Counted from the first letter of the stretch, positions 9,224 to 23,046 are shown. The stretch is 64,000 nucleotides of DNA from Amycolatopsis jejuensis (GCF_000717335.1 NZ_JNYZ01000016.1:113565-177564), one strand, 5' to 3'. Numbers and translations are program-made. The notes: a model not told the origin generated them from the sequence alone.

Positions 9224-10588
9224 ATGAGCCAGGCCGTCGAAACGCAGCCCCGAAGAAGCGTCCTGTGGAGCCGCGACCATCGTCTCGTCACCGTCGGTCT
9301 GTTGCTCGTGGTCACGTTGGTGGCCTTCGAAAACATGGGCGTCGCCACCGCAATGCCGACCCTCGTCGCCGACCTCCACGGACTCGCGCTTTACTCATGG
9401 CCGTTCACGACGTTTCTGGTGGCAAGCGTCATCGCGACCGTGCTGTCCGGGCGAATGGGCGACCGCCGCGGCCCTGCGCCGGCGCTCCTGATTGGTCCGG
9501 CGCTGTTCGCCGCGGGCCTGATCGTCGCGGGCACAGCGAGCACCATGCCGATGCTCCTGGCCGGCCGTGCACTGCAAGGCTTCGGTTCGGGACTCCTGCT
9601 GGTGTCCGTTTCCCTCCTGATCGCGTTGACCTTCACCGACCGCGAGCGTCCCGTCATCTACGCCGCAAACGCCGCGGCCTGGGTCCTGCCTGCCGTTATC
9701 GGTCCGTCCGTCGCCGGCTTGGTGACCGTCACAATCGGCTGGCGATGGGTGTTCCTCGGCCTGGTGCCCCTGGTCGTTGTCGGGGTCGCCCTCCTTTTCG
9801 TCGTGATTCGCCGTTTGCCGACCCACGTCCCGCTCGCTGCCGGTCGGCGAGCTGGAGTCGTCGCTGCTGTTGTCGTCGCATTGGGCGTGGCCGCGCTGAG
9901 CTGGGCTGCTCAACATCCCTCGCCGACCGCTGTCGCATACGGCGCCCTAGGACTTGTCGCGCTCGCCGTTGCGTTGCGGAAGCTCCTGCCCGCCGGCACC
10001 TTGACCTCCCGCCCAGGCTTGCCCACAGTGGTCGCGTCACGCGCCTTGATCGCTGGTGCATATGCCGGGATGGAGGCGTACCTCCCGCTGACCATGACCG
10101 CCGTCCACGGCTACAGTCCGGCACTCGCCGGACTTCCGCTGACCATCACCGCCCTGGGCTGGTCCGCCGCGTCCGCGCTCCAAGGCCGGTTCCTCGATTG
10201 GTCACGCGAGGCGTCGCTGCGTACCGGCTTCGCCCTGGTCGCCGTGGGTTTGATCGGGTTCGGTTTCGTCGCCCAACCGTGGTTCCCCGCGTGGGTCGCC
10301 TTCGCCGTCTGCGCGGTCGGCGGCGCCGGTATGGGGATCGCGATGCCCGCGATTTCCGTCCTCCTGCTGCGCTACTCACCAGAGGGTGAACGCGGGTTCA
10401 ATACCTCGGCCGTGCAGCTCGCAGACTGGGTCGGATCGGCCCTGCTCATCGGCCTCGGCGGGGTCCTCCTGGTCGTGGTGGCGTCCGCCGCACAGCCTGC
10501 ATCCGCGATGGGTCTGCTCAGCATCGCCCTGGTCGCGCTCGCGGTGCTGGGCGTCGGTCTCACCAGCAGGTGGCCCAAGCAGGTGTGA
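9224..10588 (+). CDS. MFS efflux transporter (DHA-type, 12-14 helices)
   Basis: A 454-residue major facilitator. TM1 starts near residue 22 ([19 protein letters not shown]) and is followed by [14 protein letters not shown]. The motif A region is [12 protein letters not shown]. Many hydrophobic helices continue to the end. It resembles drug:H+ antiporters. ATG 9224 sits immediately after a MerR-type promoter, so expression is probably induced by a small molecule or metal. In-frame codons upstream would lie inside that operator and are rejected as starts. Confidence 0.88.
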   Translation: MSQAVETQPRRSVLWSRDHRLVTVGLLLVVTLVAFENMGVATAMPTLVADLHGLALYSWPFTTFLVASVIATVLSGRMGDRRGPAPALLIGPALFAAGLIVAGTASTMPMLLAGRALQGFGSGLLLVSVSLLIALTFTDRERPVIYAANAAAWVLPAVIGPSVAGLVTVTIGWRWVFLGLVPLVVVGVALLFVVIRRLPTHVPLAAGRRAGVVAAVVVALGVAALSWAAQHPSPTAVAYGALGLVALAVALRKLLPAGTLTSRPGLPTVVASRALIAGAYAGMEAYLPLTMTAVHGYSPALAGLPLTITALGWSAASALQGRFLDWSREASLRTGFALVAVGLIGFGFVAQPWFPAWVAFAVCAVGGAGMGIAMPAISVLLLRYSPEGERGFNTSAVQLADWVGSALLIGLGGVLLVVVASAAQPASAMGLLSIALVALAVLGVGLTSRWPKQV

Positions 10589-10652
10589 CAGGCCTCTCCG
10601 CGGCCCGGGGCGAGCTTCGTCACAGGCCGCAGCGGTCTACCCTGATAGGGCG

Positions 10653-11849
10653 ATGACCTATCTCGACCATGCGGCAACCACTCCGATGCTGCCCGAAGCC
10701 GTGGCGGCGATGACCGAGGCTTTGTCCACCGTGGGCAACGCCTCTGCGCTGCACTCTTCGGGCCGTCGAGCTCGCCGAGCCGTCGAAGAGTCACGCGAAG
10801 TGATCGCCGCCGCCTTGGGCGCGCGTCCGTCGGAGGTGATCTTCACCGGCGGCGGTACGGAGAGTGACAACCTCGCGGTCAAGGGCATCTTCTGGGCTCG
10901 CAAAGCCGAAGACCCGGCTCGGCGCCGCGTCCTCTGCAGCACTGTTGAGCACCATGCTGTGCTGGACACCGTCGAATGGCTCGAGCAGCATTCGGGTGCC
11001 GAGATCACCTGGCTCGAGGTGGACGATCAGGGCCGCGTTTCTCCGGAAACGCTTCGCGCCGCGATCGAGTCGGAGCCGGAGACCGTCGCCCTCGCAACGG
11101 TGATGTGGGCAAACAACGAGGTCGGCACGATCAATCCGATCGCCGCTCTCTCCGCGGTGTGCAATGAGTACGAGATCCCGCTGCACACCGATGCGGTGCA
11201 ATCGGTCGGCGCCATCCCCGTGGACTTCGCCACGTCCGGCGCGGCCGCGCTCACCTTGACCGGTCACAAACTCGGCGGCCCGTATGGCGTCGGCGCTCTT
11301 CTTCTCGACCGCGACACTTCCTGCGTGCCGGTCCTCCACGGCGGCGGCCAGGAACGCAGCGTGCGCTCCGGCACCCTCGACGTCCCCGCAATCGCGGGCT
11401 TTGCTGCGGCAGTACACGCAGCGACGACCGGTCGTGCGGAGTATGTCGCGCGCGTCGAGAAGCTGCGCGATGAACTCGTTGCTGCTGTCCAGCGCGAGAT
11501 TCCCGACGCAATCCTCAATGGCCGCGACAGCGATCGCTTGCCGAGCCATGCTCACTTCACCTTCCCCGGCTGCGCAGGTGACAGCCTTCTGATGCTCCTG
11601 GACGCCAAAGGCATCGAATGCTCCACTGGCTCGGCATGCACGGCCGGTGTTGCAGAGCCAAGCCACGTTCTCCTCGCGATGGGTGCAGACGCCGCTGCGG
11701 CCCGAGGCTCGCTCCGTTTCTCGCTCGGCCATACGTCCACCCTGGATGATGTGAACACGCTCGCCCGCGAGATCGGCGGTGTTGTCACCCGCGCCCGACA
11801 GGCCGGTCTGGCCGGCATGCGCAAACAGACGCAGAAGCAAGAGGTGTAA
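10653..11849 (+). CDS. iscS: Cysteine desulfurase (IscS/NifS type)
   Basis: A 398-residue PLP enzyme beginning [16 protein letters not shown]. The PLP-binding lysine is K206 in TGHKLGG, and the catalytic cysteine is C329 in [10 protein letters not shown]. It converts cysteine to alanine and a persulfide. It is followed after 3 nt by mnmA, the tRNA thiolase that needs this sulfur, the same pair as mycobacterial Rv3025c-Rv3024c. ATG 10653 has a TACCCT -10 box (10638-10643) 9 nt upstream and no clear Shine-Dalgarno site. The long in-frame upstream extension lies inside the MFS gene and is rejected. Confidence 0.94.
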   Translation: MTYLDHAATTPMLPEAVAAMTEALSTVGNASALHSSGRRARRAVEESREVIAAALGARPSEVIFTGGGTESDNLAVKGIFWARKAEDPARRRVLCSTVEHHAVLDTVEWLEQHSGAEITWLEVDDQGRVSPETLRAAIESEPETVALATVMWANNEVGTINPIAALSAVCNEYEIPLHTDAVQSVGAIPVDFATSGAAALTLTGHKLGGPYGVGALLLDRDTSCVPVLHGGGQERSVRSGTLDVPAIAGFAAAVHAATTGRAEYVARVEKLRDELVAAVQREIPDAILNGRDSDRLPSHAHFTFPGCAGDSLLMLLDAKGIECSTGSACTAGVAEPSHVLLAMGADAAAARGSLRFSLGHTSTLDDVNTLAREIGGVVTRARQAGLAGMRKQTQKQEV

Positions 11850-11852
11850 CTG

Positions 11853-12947
11853 ATGCGGGTATTGGCCGCAATGAGCGGAGGAGTCGATTCGGCCGTCGCT
11901 GCCGCTCGCGCGGTTGACGCCGGGCACGATGTCGTCGGCGTGCATCTGGCCCTCTCGGCCCAGCCTGGCACGTTGCGGATGGGCTCCCGAGGCTGCTGCA
12001 CGATCGAGGATTCGCATGACGCGCGGCGGGCTGCGGACATTCTCGGTATCCCTTTCTACATCTGGGATTTCGCGGAGCGTTTCACCGAGGAGGTCGTTGA
12101 GACGTTCGTCGGCGAGTACGCCGCGGGCCGCACACCGAATCCTTGCGTGACTTGCAACGAGAAGATCAAGTTCGAGGCGCTGCTCGAGAAGGCTCTCGCT
12201 CTCGGGTTCGATGCCGTTGCGACGGGTCACTATGCACGTCTAGCGACTGTCGATGGCGAGTTGGAGCTTCGCCGGAGCGCGGACGAAGGTAAGGACCAGT
12301 CGTACGTTCTGGCTTCATTGCAGCCAGAGCAGCTCCGTCGTGCGATGTTTCCGCTGGGCGACACATGGAAATCGGACGTCCGAGCTGAAGCGGAGGAGCG
12401 GGGTCTGTCCGTTGCGAGGAAGCCGGACAGCCACGACATCTGTTTCATCCCCGACGGCGACACCAAGAAGTTCTTGGAGAAGCGGCTTGGTGAGCGTCCG
12501 GGTGAGCTCGTCGACGCTGAGACCGGCGCTGTGCTCGGCCGCCACACCGGCGTACACGGGTTCACCGTTGGGCAGCGGAAAGGGCTGGGCATCGATGCTC
12601 CGGCCGCAGATGGGCGGCCTCGTTATGTCCTTTCGCTCGAGCCTGTTTCGGGCACGGTGAAGGTTGGGTCGTCGGCGGACCTCGGTGTGGAAGCCATTGA
12701 TGCAGATCGGGCCATCTGGCCGAGCGGACGAGCTCTTGAGGGGCCGACCGAATGCACGGTGCAGGTCCGCGCGCACGGAGGTATTGCCGAGGCTATCGCC
12801 GAGGTCGGCGAAGGCGGGCAGGTCTCCATCCAGCTGCGGGAACCGTTGCGCGGGGTGGCGCCGGGACAAGTTGTAGTCCTCTATCGGCGAGATGACGAGG
12901 CTGGCGACCTCGTGCTCGGGAGTGCGAAGATCTCCGGCACGCGCTGA
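11853..12947 (+). CDS. mnmA: tRNA-specific 2-thiouridylase MnmA
   Basis: A 364-residue enzyme with the PP-loop SGGVDSA near residue 8. The two catalytic cysteines lie in PNPCVTCN (about residue 93) and [10 protein letters not shown] (about residue 194). It thiolates U34 of tRNA-Lys, -Glu and -Gln in the cytoplasm, using ATP and sulfur from the upstream cysteine desulfurase. The GAGGTG site lies in the last codons of the upstream gene, so they form an operon. Length is normal. Confidence 0.96.
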   Translation: MRVLAAMSGGVDSAVAAARAVDAGHDVVGVHLALSAQPGTLRMGSRGCCTIEDSHDARRAADILGIPFYIWDFAERFTEEVVETFVGEYAAGRTPNPCVTCNEKIKFEALLEKALALGFDAVATGHYARLATVDGELELRRSADEGKDQSYVLASLQPEQLRRAMFPLGDTWKSDVRAEAEERGLSVARKPDSHDICFIPDGDTKKFLEKRLGERPGELVDAETGAVLGRHTGVHGFTVGQRKGLGIDAPAADGRPRYVLSLEPVSGTVKVGSSADLGVEAIDADRAIWPSGRALEGPTECTVQVRAHGGIAEAIAEVGEGGQVSIQLREPLRGVAPGQVVVLYRRDDEAGDLVLGSAKISGTR

Positions 12948-12952
12948 TCTCC

Positions 12953-14224
12953 TTACGCGCCCATCCGTTCCTGTCCAGGGTGTTCGGGTATGGGGCGCGG
13001 ATCGTGTAACGGCGGAGGCGTGCTTTCGACCTCCTGGCCGGTCGGCGTCGTGACGACAAGTTTCCCGTCTTTCCGGACCTTGTATTCCCAGTCATACCGA
13101 TCCTTCAGACGTCGATGGCGAATGCAGTAGCTCAACGTCGAGTCGGCGTCTGCTGGGTCGGGACCAGTCGGTTCGGTGACGCAGTTCAGAGCCGGACGAG
13201 GGCATCCGGGTTGGCGGCACTCACGGTCGCGGACTCGGACGAACTCGTCGACATCGATGCTCGGCCGGTACCGGAACTTGCCGACCTCGATGACCTGCCC
13301 GGTCAACGGATCGGTGATGACCCGTCGCACGGTTGTATCGGGACCGGTTGCGATGTGGCGTGCCAGCTCTGCCGGGATGTGGCCGTGTCCCGCCAGTTCG
13401 CCGGGATCGTTGTTGAGACCGAGGTATGTCTGCAGATCGACATACAGGTACACCTCGGCTTGTTCCGGGGTGCCGCCCTTACCGCTGAGTAAGAGGTCGA
13501 TTGCGACATCAGCACGAATTTGGTCCAGGGTACGCTTCTCGCCGTCGGTTTTGAGAGATCGGGCGATCTTGTCGATACGTTGGTACGCCGCTGTCGCCTT
13601 GTCCGTCGGGGCGTTTTCGACGGACAGCTGAGAAGTGCTCTCATCTTGCTGCCGGAGCGCGACATGCCGCTCGCCCCGTCGCTGAGCCATCCGATTGGCC
13701 GCACCGTCCGGATCGGTTTTCATTGCAGCGTAAGCAGTTGCCTTGCGGATCTGGATCGGATTCTTGTCCGCCAGGCGTTGCTCGAGCAGGACGTCGACGA
13801 GCCGGGCATGGTGATCGGAAAGCCAGTTGGTGCCGTCGGTGACTTTCATGGCCCGGTAGAGGTCGAGCTGGCCGCTGTCCATCAGCCGGAAGGTCCTTGG
13901 CAGGCGGCGGGCCAGAGCATCCGCAGCAGAGATCATCGCGCCGGCGCGATTGTCGGTGATATGCAAGGCAAGTGCGAGTTCGGAAGCGAGCTCGCTCGGG
14001 TCCGATCTTCGTCTTCGCAGGCCTGCCAGGCAATGCAGCTGCAGCGCTTGCAGGCGAGCGATCTGGCGACCGGCATCCTCCGTGACCGCGACGAGCTGAT
14101 CTGCTTGCAAGCGCTCGAAAAGATCGAGATCTGCGTGCATAGTGCGAAGAAGGAAGGCGAGGTCGGCGGTTTCGGTGGTGTTGGTCTGGTCGGCGTGATT
14201 CGCCGGTGGAAGAGTGTTACTCAT
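12953..14224 (-). CDS. DUF222 (13E12 repeat family) protein with degenerate HNH motif
   Basis: A 423-residue protein of the actinobacterial DUF222/13E12 family. The helical DUF222 part covers about residues 15-300. The C-terminal HNH region keeps the two-cysteine knuckle CRQPGCPRP (about residue 335) and a late cysteine and histidine (SYCIRHRRLKDR). The usual DHxxP segment is replaced by NCVTEPTGP, so the first HNH histidine is missing and nuclease activity is doubtful. ATG 14224 has TATCGT (14237-14232) ending 7 nt upstream, as in leaderless genes. It converges on mnmA with a 5-nt gap. Confidence 0.85.
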   Translation of the reverse strand: MSNTLPPANHADQTNTTETADLAFLLRTMHADLDLFERLQADQLVAVTEDAGRQIARLQALQLHCLAGLRRRRSDPSELASELALALHITDNRAGAMISAADALARRLPRTFRLMDSGQLDLYRAMKVTDGTNWLSDHHARLVDVLLEQRLADKNPIQIRKATAYAAMKTDPDGAANRMAQRRGERHVALRQQDESTSQLSVENAPTDKATAAYQRIDKIARSLKTDGEKRTLDQIRADVAIDLLLSGKGGTPEQAEVYLYVDLQTYLGLNNDPGELAGHGHIPAELARHIATGPDTTVRRVITDPLTGQVIEVGKFRYRPSIDVDEFVRVRDRECRQPGCPRPALNCVTEPTGPDPADADSTLSYCIRHRRLKDRYDWEYKVRKDGKLVVTTPTGQEVESTPPPLHDPRPIPEHPGQERMGA

Positions 14225-14367
14225 GGACGTCACGATACGCATCGATGCGAACACTGTCAGCTAAATTGAGCGAATGGCCCCCTCGTGCGGGCTGCAGTTG
14301 GCATCGGAGCGTCGATCTGGCACGGTGGCAGGTGAGCAGGGTTGCGCAAGCTGCATGGAAGGAGGGA

Positions 14368-14820
14368 TCAAAGCCGCAGCTTGAAACCCGTGTGACTTGG
14401 GGTGAAGCCTAATCGTTCGTAGAGGCGATGTGCTGCTGCCCGCGTCGTGTCCGATGTGAGCTGAACCAGCTTGCAGCCGCGTCGCCGCGATTCGTCGATG
14501 GCCCACTGCACCAGCTCCGCGCCCAATCCGGCGCCGCAGTGATCTCGGCGGACCCGTACGGCCTCGATCTGGCCACGAAGTGCCCCGCCGCGTGCGAGCC
14601 CGGGGATGATCGTGAGCTGCAGCGTTGCCACGGGCTGGTCTTCGGAGGTCGCGACGACAAGCAGCTGATTTTGGTCTGAGGCAATGGTTTCGAACGCTTG
14701 CAAGTACGGTTCGAGGTCGTCCGGTGAGTCGCGTGTTGCGCCGAGTTGGTCATCGGCAAGCATTCGCACGATCGCTTCGACGTCTCTGCGGCGAGCTTGG
14801 CGCACCGGGAGTGAAGGCAT
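14368..14820 (-). CDS. GNAT family N-acetyltransferase
   Basis: A 150-residue GNAT. Motif A is RRDHCGAGLGAELVQWA near residue 92, and the C-terminal AHRLYERLGF is typical. It transfers acetyl from acetyl-CoA; the substrate is unknown. A CATACT box (14833-14828) ends 7 nt before ATG 14820, suggesting a leaderless transcript. Confidence 0.85.
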   Translation of the reverse strand: MPSLPVRQARRRDVEAIVRMLADDQLGATRDSPDDLEPYLQAFETIASDQNQLLVVATSEDQPVATLQLTIIPGLARGGALRGQIEAVRVRRDHCGAGLGAELVQWAIDESRRRGCKLVQLTSDTTRAAAHRLYERLGFTPSHTGFKLRL

Positions 14821-14850
14821 GATGATCAGTATGCCGATCCATCGACGGTG

Positions 14851-15894
14851 TCACACGGTCTTGTAGTGGCGAATGCCGTCGACTTCTTCGACTGCGAGTT
14901 TGCTCTGTGACGTCAGAAGGTCCAGGTGCGCACCGGTCTCCAAGACGGCGAGCATCTGATTGAATGCGTCCATTTCGGACAGTTTGCGGCCACGGCGAGT
15001 CCAGCCGATACGGCTGGCCGCATCGAACGCGGTGCTCGCTCCGGCTTCGACTTGGGCTGCCATCGTCTCGAGGCGTTGACGGTGGTGTTCAAGCAGTTCG
15101 TCGATGCGACTGTGCACGCTGTCAGCGACGGGTCCGTGCGCTGGAAGCATCCGCTGATCCGGCATTCCGCGGACCAGACGGAGGGAACCGAGGTAGTCGT
15201 TGAGAGGCAACTCGGCCGGAACTGGCTGGAAGCCGATCGAGGGGGTGATGTGAGGGAGCACGTGGTCGCCGGAGAACAACAATCCTGCGGTGCTGTCCAC
15301 GAAAACCACATGGCCGTTGGTATGTCCCGGGGTGTGGACCACGTCGAATTCCCGATCCGGCAGCACTGTTCGCCGGCCTGGGGACAACCACTCGTCCGGC
15401 TCTTCCCAAAGGTCGGCTTCTGTGTGCTGAGGTTCAGACCCGAATAGCTCGCTGAGTGCGGTGATTACGTCTTGCCCACCGCTCCGGCGAAGAAGGTCGA
15501 TCTGAGCCTGGAGCGGAAACTTGTCCGGGTTGGCGCTTGCTTTGAGGGATGGTTCCTCGAGCTCCCCGAGCGCGACCCGGTTGCCGAATTCGCGCCGAAG
15601 AACGACGGCCTGGGTGTAGTGGTCGCGATGGACGTGGGTGACGAGGAATTCGCGAACGTCACCCAGTTCGGCACCGATTCCCTTGAGGGCATCGGCCAGC
15701 AGCTGGCGAGCCTCGGCCAGCGCCCAACCGGAGTCGACCAGGACCAGATTCGTGCCGTCCGCGATGGCGTAGACGTTGACTGCGCGCAGTGCGTCGTTCG
15801 GCAGTGGCAAGGGGATCCGGTATACACCCGCGGCCACTTCGTAGACCCCGGGGTCGGCCCAGTTCGTGTTGCTGCCTTCGGGCGACGGTTCCAC
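14851..15894 (-). CDS. Metallo-beta-lactamase-fold hydrolase
   Basis: A 347-residue protein with the metal motif THVHRDH near residue 85, a downstream FDVVHTPGHTNGH histidine motif and FSGDHVLP. It is a dinuclear metallohydrolase of the glyoxalase II/lactonase-like group; the substrate is unknown. GTG 15894 is preferred because GGAGG lies 5 nt upstream. A longer frame from 15987 is open but adds only a charged stretch with no family similarity. It lies 11 nt downstream of the scramblase-like gene if the long form is used and about 100 nt if the short form is used, on the same strand, so co-transcription is possible. Confidence 0.87.
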   Translation of the reverse strand: MEPSPEGSNTNWADPGVYEVAAGVYRIPLPLPNDALRAVNVYAIADGTNLVLVDSGWALAEARQLLADALKGIGAELGDVREFLVTHVHRDHYTQAVVLRREFGNRVALGELEEPSLKASANPDKFPLQAQIDLLRRSGGQDVITALSELFGSEPQHTEADLWEEPDEWLSPGRRTVLPDREFDVVHTPGHTNGHVVFVDSTAGLLFSGDHVLPHITPSIGFQPVPAELPLNDYLGSLRLVRGMPDQRMLPAHGPVADSVHSRIDELLEHHRQRLETMAAQVEAGASTAFDAASRIGWTRRGRKLSEMDAFNQMLAVLETGAHLDLLTSQSKLAVEEVDGIRHYKTV

Positions 15895-15998
15895 GGCGAC
15901 CTCCGTCCAGGCGGGACTCCGATGTCCCGGACGTTCCTCACATTGGGCCGTATTCCGCCCCCTGTCCACCTGGCGAGGATGAGACAACGGTCACGTGG

Positions 15999-16688
15999 TC
16001 AACCAGGAGGTGTGGTGAGTGCGTCGCCGATCGTCAAGGTGGTTGCAATGATCATGCTGGCCAGCGGTTCGGACACCTGACGGGGGATCTCGACGAGACA
16101 GGCGTTGCCGCTGATCGGTGAAACCGCAGCAGCGGGGCGGCCGACGCGGGCGACGTCGGTGCCGGTCTGGTCCTTGATGAGGATTTCCCGGGCCTGTCGG
16201 CCGGTGGCAACCATGGTCGCAATCGGCCGGTCGTCAGCGAGCAGGGTGAAATGGCGACTTTCCGTATCAGCGGAGAGGATTTCACCGATCGGTGTCTCGT
16301 CTGCACGGGTGACGACAAAGCGAGTACCGCGGGGGCCCTTGGCGCGTTCGGACACTTTGAGGACTGTGCTCTGGTCTGCGTCGCGGACCTGGAACTTGCG
16401 GCCGACGTACCGACCGGATTTCCACAAGCGCTGAACAGCTCTGCTCAGGAAGCCCGGGGTCGTGACCGTGACGCCGCCGATCCGGGAGCCGTCGCGGTCG
16501 AACACGCCGTACCCTCGGCCGGGACCAGCAGAACTCGGTTCGCGGCTGACGATCAGCACCGGCTCGGTGAACAGAGTCCGCTCGACGGCCCTACCGGTGA
16601 CGCGGCGGCGCGGGGTTCCACGCATGCCGTCCTGCCGCGGCTCGCTGGCGGATGCGTCGCCGGGCGGTGGCGGGGCCGAGCTGGTCAT
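15999..16688 (-). CDS. LURP-one/phospholipid-scramblase-like beta-barrel protein
   Basis: A 229-residue protein. After a disordered start (MTSSAPPPPGDASASEP), repeated beta strands follow: YGVFDRDGSRIGGV, VLKVSERAKGPRG, FVVTRADETPIGEI and FTLLADDRPIATM. This pattern resembles the tubby-like fold of LURP-one-related and scramblase proteins. The role is unknown. ATG 16688 has TAACCT (16702-16697) ending 8 nt upstream, which supports a leaderless start. The gene is divergent from the MetE-like gene. Confidence 0.7.
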   Translation of the reverse strand: MTSSAPPPPGDASASEPRQDGMRGTPRRRVTGRAVERTLFTEPVLIVSREPSSAGPGRGYGVFDRDGSRIGGVTVTTPGFLSRAVQRLWKSGRYVGRKFQVRDADQSTVLKVSERAKGPRGTRFVVTRADETPIGEILSADTESRHFTLLADDRPIATMVATGRQAREILIKDQTGTDVARVGRPAAAVSPISGNACLVEIPRQVSEPLASMIIATTLTIGDALTTPPG

Positions 16689-16833
16689 GACGATCCAGGT
16701 TAACGCGGCGACCACGAATTCGGTGCTGACAAAGGGATATGCGGCAAATGTCCGGCTGGTGTCCCGCGTCCGGGTGACCTCCATCGGCGGGGCGGTTCGG
16801 CCGGCGGCTGCCCGTTCCGCGACAATCCGGACT

Positions 16834-17868
16834 GTGACTGAACGACCTTGGCCCGCGGGCGCTGCGACGGGTATCGGGTCCATGCCGGGAACCGACCCGG
16901 TCGAGGCTGCTGCCGTCGTGTTCGGCGAGCTGCCCGGATTCCCGTACGTGCCCGAATTGCCGGCCCGCGGCGTCGGTGCTGACATGCTCGGCCGGACGGC
17001 TGCGCTGCTGGTCGACCTCGCCATCGAGGTTGTGCCGAGTGGCTACCGCGTCGCCGGGCGGCCCGGTCACGATCATCGTCGTGGGCACGACCTGCTGCAG
17101 TGGGACCTCGACGCCGTCCAGGCTGCCCGGGAGAACGCCGGCGCGCCATCGGTGCTCAAGACCCAGGTCGCCGGGCCCTGGACGCTCGGCGCGGGGATCG
17201 AACTCACCCGTGGCCACCGGGTGCTCACCGACCGCGGGGCCCTGCGAGACTTCACCGAATCGCTGCTCGACGGGCTTGCCCAGCACGTCGCGGAGCTCAC
17301 GGCGAGAACCGGTGCGCCGGTGGTCGTGCAGCTGGATGAGCCGAGCCTGCCTGCCGTTCTCACCGGCAACCTGGCTACGCCGTCTGGGTACGGCAACGTC
17401 CCCGCGGTGCCCGAGCCCGAGGTCCGCGAGCTGCTCACCGCGACGATCGAACGCGTCCGTGCGATGACCGGGCAGCCGGTCGTAGTTCATTGCTGTGCTC
17501 GCCGGCCGCCGATCGCGCTGCTGCGGGCAGCTGGCGCGGGCGCTATCGCGTTCGATGTCAGCCTGCTTGCCGGGGCTTCGTCGGAGCTCCTGGACGAGAT
17601 CGGCGAGGCTTGGGACAGTGACATCGCGCTGTTCCTCGGCCTCGTTCCGGCTACGGATCCGGCCATTGCGCCCGGGCTGAAGGACATCGCGGCGCCTGCG
17701 CTGAAGCTCGTCGACCGGCTGGGATTCAACCGCTCGATTCTGGCCGAGCGGGCGGTGCCGACGCCCGCGTGTGGGCTGGCCGGTGCCACGAACGAGTGGA
17801 TGCGCCGGGCTCTTGCGCTCAGTCGCGACCTGGGCAAAGGGTTTCTGGAGCCACCCGAGAACTGGTGA
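16834..17868 (+). CDS. MetE-like (cobalamin-independent methionine synthase C-domain) protein
   Basis: A 344-residue protein related to the C-terminal catalytic barrel of MetE. It has ATGIGSMPGTD near the start, VVVQLDEPSLPAV and VVVHCCARRPP, where the His and Cys resemble the MetE zinc site. It is about half the length of full MetE and lacks the N-terminal barrel. This matches mycobacterial Rv3015c, which also precedes ligA. A methyl-transfer role is inferred. GTG 16834 has GACAAT (16821-16826) ending 7 nt upstream. Confidence 0.82.
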   Translation: MTERPWPAGAATGIGSMPGTDPVEAAAVVFGELPGFPYVPELPARGVGADMLGRTAALLVDLAIEVVPSGYRVAGRPGHDHRRGHDLLQWDLDAVQAARENAGAPSVLKTQVAGPWTLGAGIELTRGHRVLTDRGALRDFTESLLDGLAQHVAELTARTGAPVVVQLDEPSLPAVLTGNLATPSGYGNVPAVPEPEVRELLTATIERVRAMTGQPVVVHCCARRPPIALLRAAGAGAIAFDVSLLAGASSELLDEIGEAWDSDIALFLGLVPATDPAIAPGLKDIAAPALKLVDRLGFNRSILAERAVPTPACGLAGATNEWMRRALALSRDLGKGFLEPPENW

Positions 17869-17940
17869 TTTCGCGGACGTGTCGCTGTCGTGGCGCGTAC
17901 GGTGGCGGTCGGAGAGAAACAACCAGGGGAATTCCGAATC

Positions 17941-21321
<3,381 letters not shown>

Positions 21322-21566
21322 CGGGCATTTTCGCAGGTCAGGTGCTGTTGCCGAATTTTGGCGACGGGCTGGGTCGTCGCCGTTGGACGGCGATGCCTGG
21401 TGAGCGGCGGTTCGGCGCAGACCTTGCCGATTCGTGCGCGGTCGGTCTGCTGAAGGACGGCTGATCGTCGCTACGGCGTTGGTGCCGGTGGGTGATGGGC
21501 TGTAACGTTCGGTTAGCCGGTTTCGACCCAGCTGTCACGCATCGAATGCCAACCAGGTGAGGAAGC
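21322..21566. other. Short gap with two dispersed palindromes
   Basis: Two palindrome copies lie at 21347-21365 and 21376-21394, just after the GNAT stop, with the flank CCTGGTGAG that accompanies several other copies. A GAGGAAG ribosome-binding site for the next gene is at its end. No gene is seen. Confidence 0.7.
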
Positions 21567-21965
21567 GTGATCGTGCCGAAACTCGTCAAAGCCATTGTGC
21601 CGGTCGTCGGTGCAGCCGCTCTTCTGGCCACAGCGTGCAATGCGCAACCCGGCGGCACCACTACCGTTACGGCCACGACTGAAACCGTGAGCGTCACCGT
21701 GACCGGGGCGGCGACTGGCAACGCGCCGGCCAGTGCTGTCCAGCCTGCTGCGATCAAGGTCCCCGACGTGTCGGGCATGAACCATCAGGATGCGCAAGAC
21801 GCCATGCAGGCCGCCGGGTTGTACAACCTCCGCGAGGTCGACTCGTCCGGGAAGAACCGGGCTATGATCATTGACCGGAATTGGTGTCAGACAGGGCAGG
21901 ATCCCAAGCCTGGTGCCATGGTTGCCGCCAGCACGGTGATCACGCTTTATGCCGATAAGTGCTGA
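21567..21965 (+). CDS. Lipoprotein with one PASTA domain
   Basis: A 132-residue exported lipoprotein. The signal helix ends in the lipobox LATAC, with the lipidated cysteine near residue 24. A Thr/Val-rich linker follows, then one PASTA domain from about residue 63 (VPDVSGMNHQDAQDAMQ). PASTA domains bind peptidoglycan or lipid II fragments, so a cell-surface role is likely. GTG 21567 or GTG 21573 can serve as start behind GAGGAAG. Confidence 0.82.
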   Translation: MIVPKLVKAIVPVVGAAALLATACNAQPGGTTTVTATTETVSVTVTGAATGNAPASAVQPAAIKVPDVSGMNHQDAQDAMQAAGLYNLREVDSSGKNRAMIIDRNWCQTGQDPKPGAMVAASTVITLYADKC

Positions 21966-22392
21966 CCTCTTACGTCGTTGAGTACTGACCTCGCCTGACG
22001 GGCCAGCCACCAGTGAGCCCCGGTGAACCGGTCGCGGGCACAAACGCACCGGTGCCAAGCCGCGCTGAAGCAGCGCCGGGTCCTGGGCAGGACAGACTGG
22101 GGGTTGAGCGGAGGAAACAGCCTCTGCCAGGCCCAAGAAAGCGTGCACTGCCACGCACCCCGCATGCTCTCGGGCAGCGCAGCGAATCGGCAGAAGCAAC
22201 TCGCCGATCGGCGGCAACGCATGACCTGCCGGGGAATTGACTGTTCAGCGCAACAAAAAGCGCTCAATCCCAGAGACCGTTCGCCTACCAGCATCCCGGA
22301 GACAGGGCACCTACCAGCCCAAGCCCAACCGGCCACCACGCCAGAAGCAGGCCATCGCCGGCAGCATCAGGACAGACGGCCCAAAGACCGGG
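21966..22392. other. Gap without a recognisable gene
   Basis: The 427-bp gap between the PASTA lipoprotein and the ACT-protein 3' end holds one palindrome copy at 22200-22218 (CTCGCCGATCGGCGGCAAC). Open frames here run into the gat genes in other phases and show no family features. Confidence 0.65.
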
Positions 22393-23046
22393 TCACCCGT
22401 CCAGCACCACCGCGACAATGCCGGCGAAGTGAGCCAGCCGCGCAACCTCCGCAGCACGGAAATTAGGCCCACCCGGCCGGGCGACCAGCATCGCCTTCCC
22501 CGGTTTGCCCAGGGGAGTCGCAGCCAGCTCGGTGCCGAGCTCTTTCCACGTTTCCGGCACCCAGTCCTCCTCGCCGTCGAGGACGGTTGCGCGTTCCAGC
22601 GGCAGCCAGGGCAGGTCCGTGACCGGGTTCTCCGGCGCCGCGCTCGACGAAGCGAGACGGCGAGGACCCGATTCGGAGTGTTCGACGATGACCGCCCACC
22701 CAGCGCGGATGATTTTCGGCACACCTTCGGCGAGCAGGTCGAGGCCGTCTTTCGGCTGGGCGGCGATCTCCTCGACGAGCTCCAGCTCCCGATGCGTGTC
22801 GAGAATCCCTGCGTACGGCCGCACGGCGTCGACCTCGACGCCTTCCACGCTCTCCGCCGCGGTGATGAGGGCGTCCGGGAGCCGGCCGGACGGGAGTTCG
22901 ACCACCAGGTCGTCGATGGCGAGCCCGCCGCCGCGTTCCACCACGTCCACGCTCAGGATGTCGGCCCCGACGGTGCCGAGCGCGGTCGCGACCGCGCCGA
23001 GGGTGCCGGGGGAGTCCGGAAGCTGGACCCGGATCAGGAACGACAC
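22393..23046 (-). CDS. ACT-domain amino-acid-binding protein
   Basis: A 217-residue protein starting (GTG)[18 protein letters not shown], a classic ACT domain at residues 1-75. The C-terminal half has no known catalytic motif. It matches mycobacterial Rv3013, placed between ligA and gatC. It may sense an amino acid. GTG 23046 is adjacent to a second in-frame GTG at 23049; an AGAGGGG site precedes both. It is divergent from gatC. Confidence 0.82.
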   Translation of the reverse strand: MSFLIRVQLPDSPGTLGAVATALGTVGADILSVDVVERGGGLAIDDLVVELPSGRLPDALITAAESVEGVEVDAVRPYAGILDTHRELELVEEIAAQPKDGLDLLAEGVPKIIRAGWAVIVEHSESGPRRLASSSAAPENPVTDLPWLPLERATVLDGEEDWVPETWKELGTELAATPLGKPGKAMLVARPGGPNFRAAEVARLAHFAGIVAVVLDG

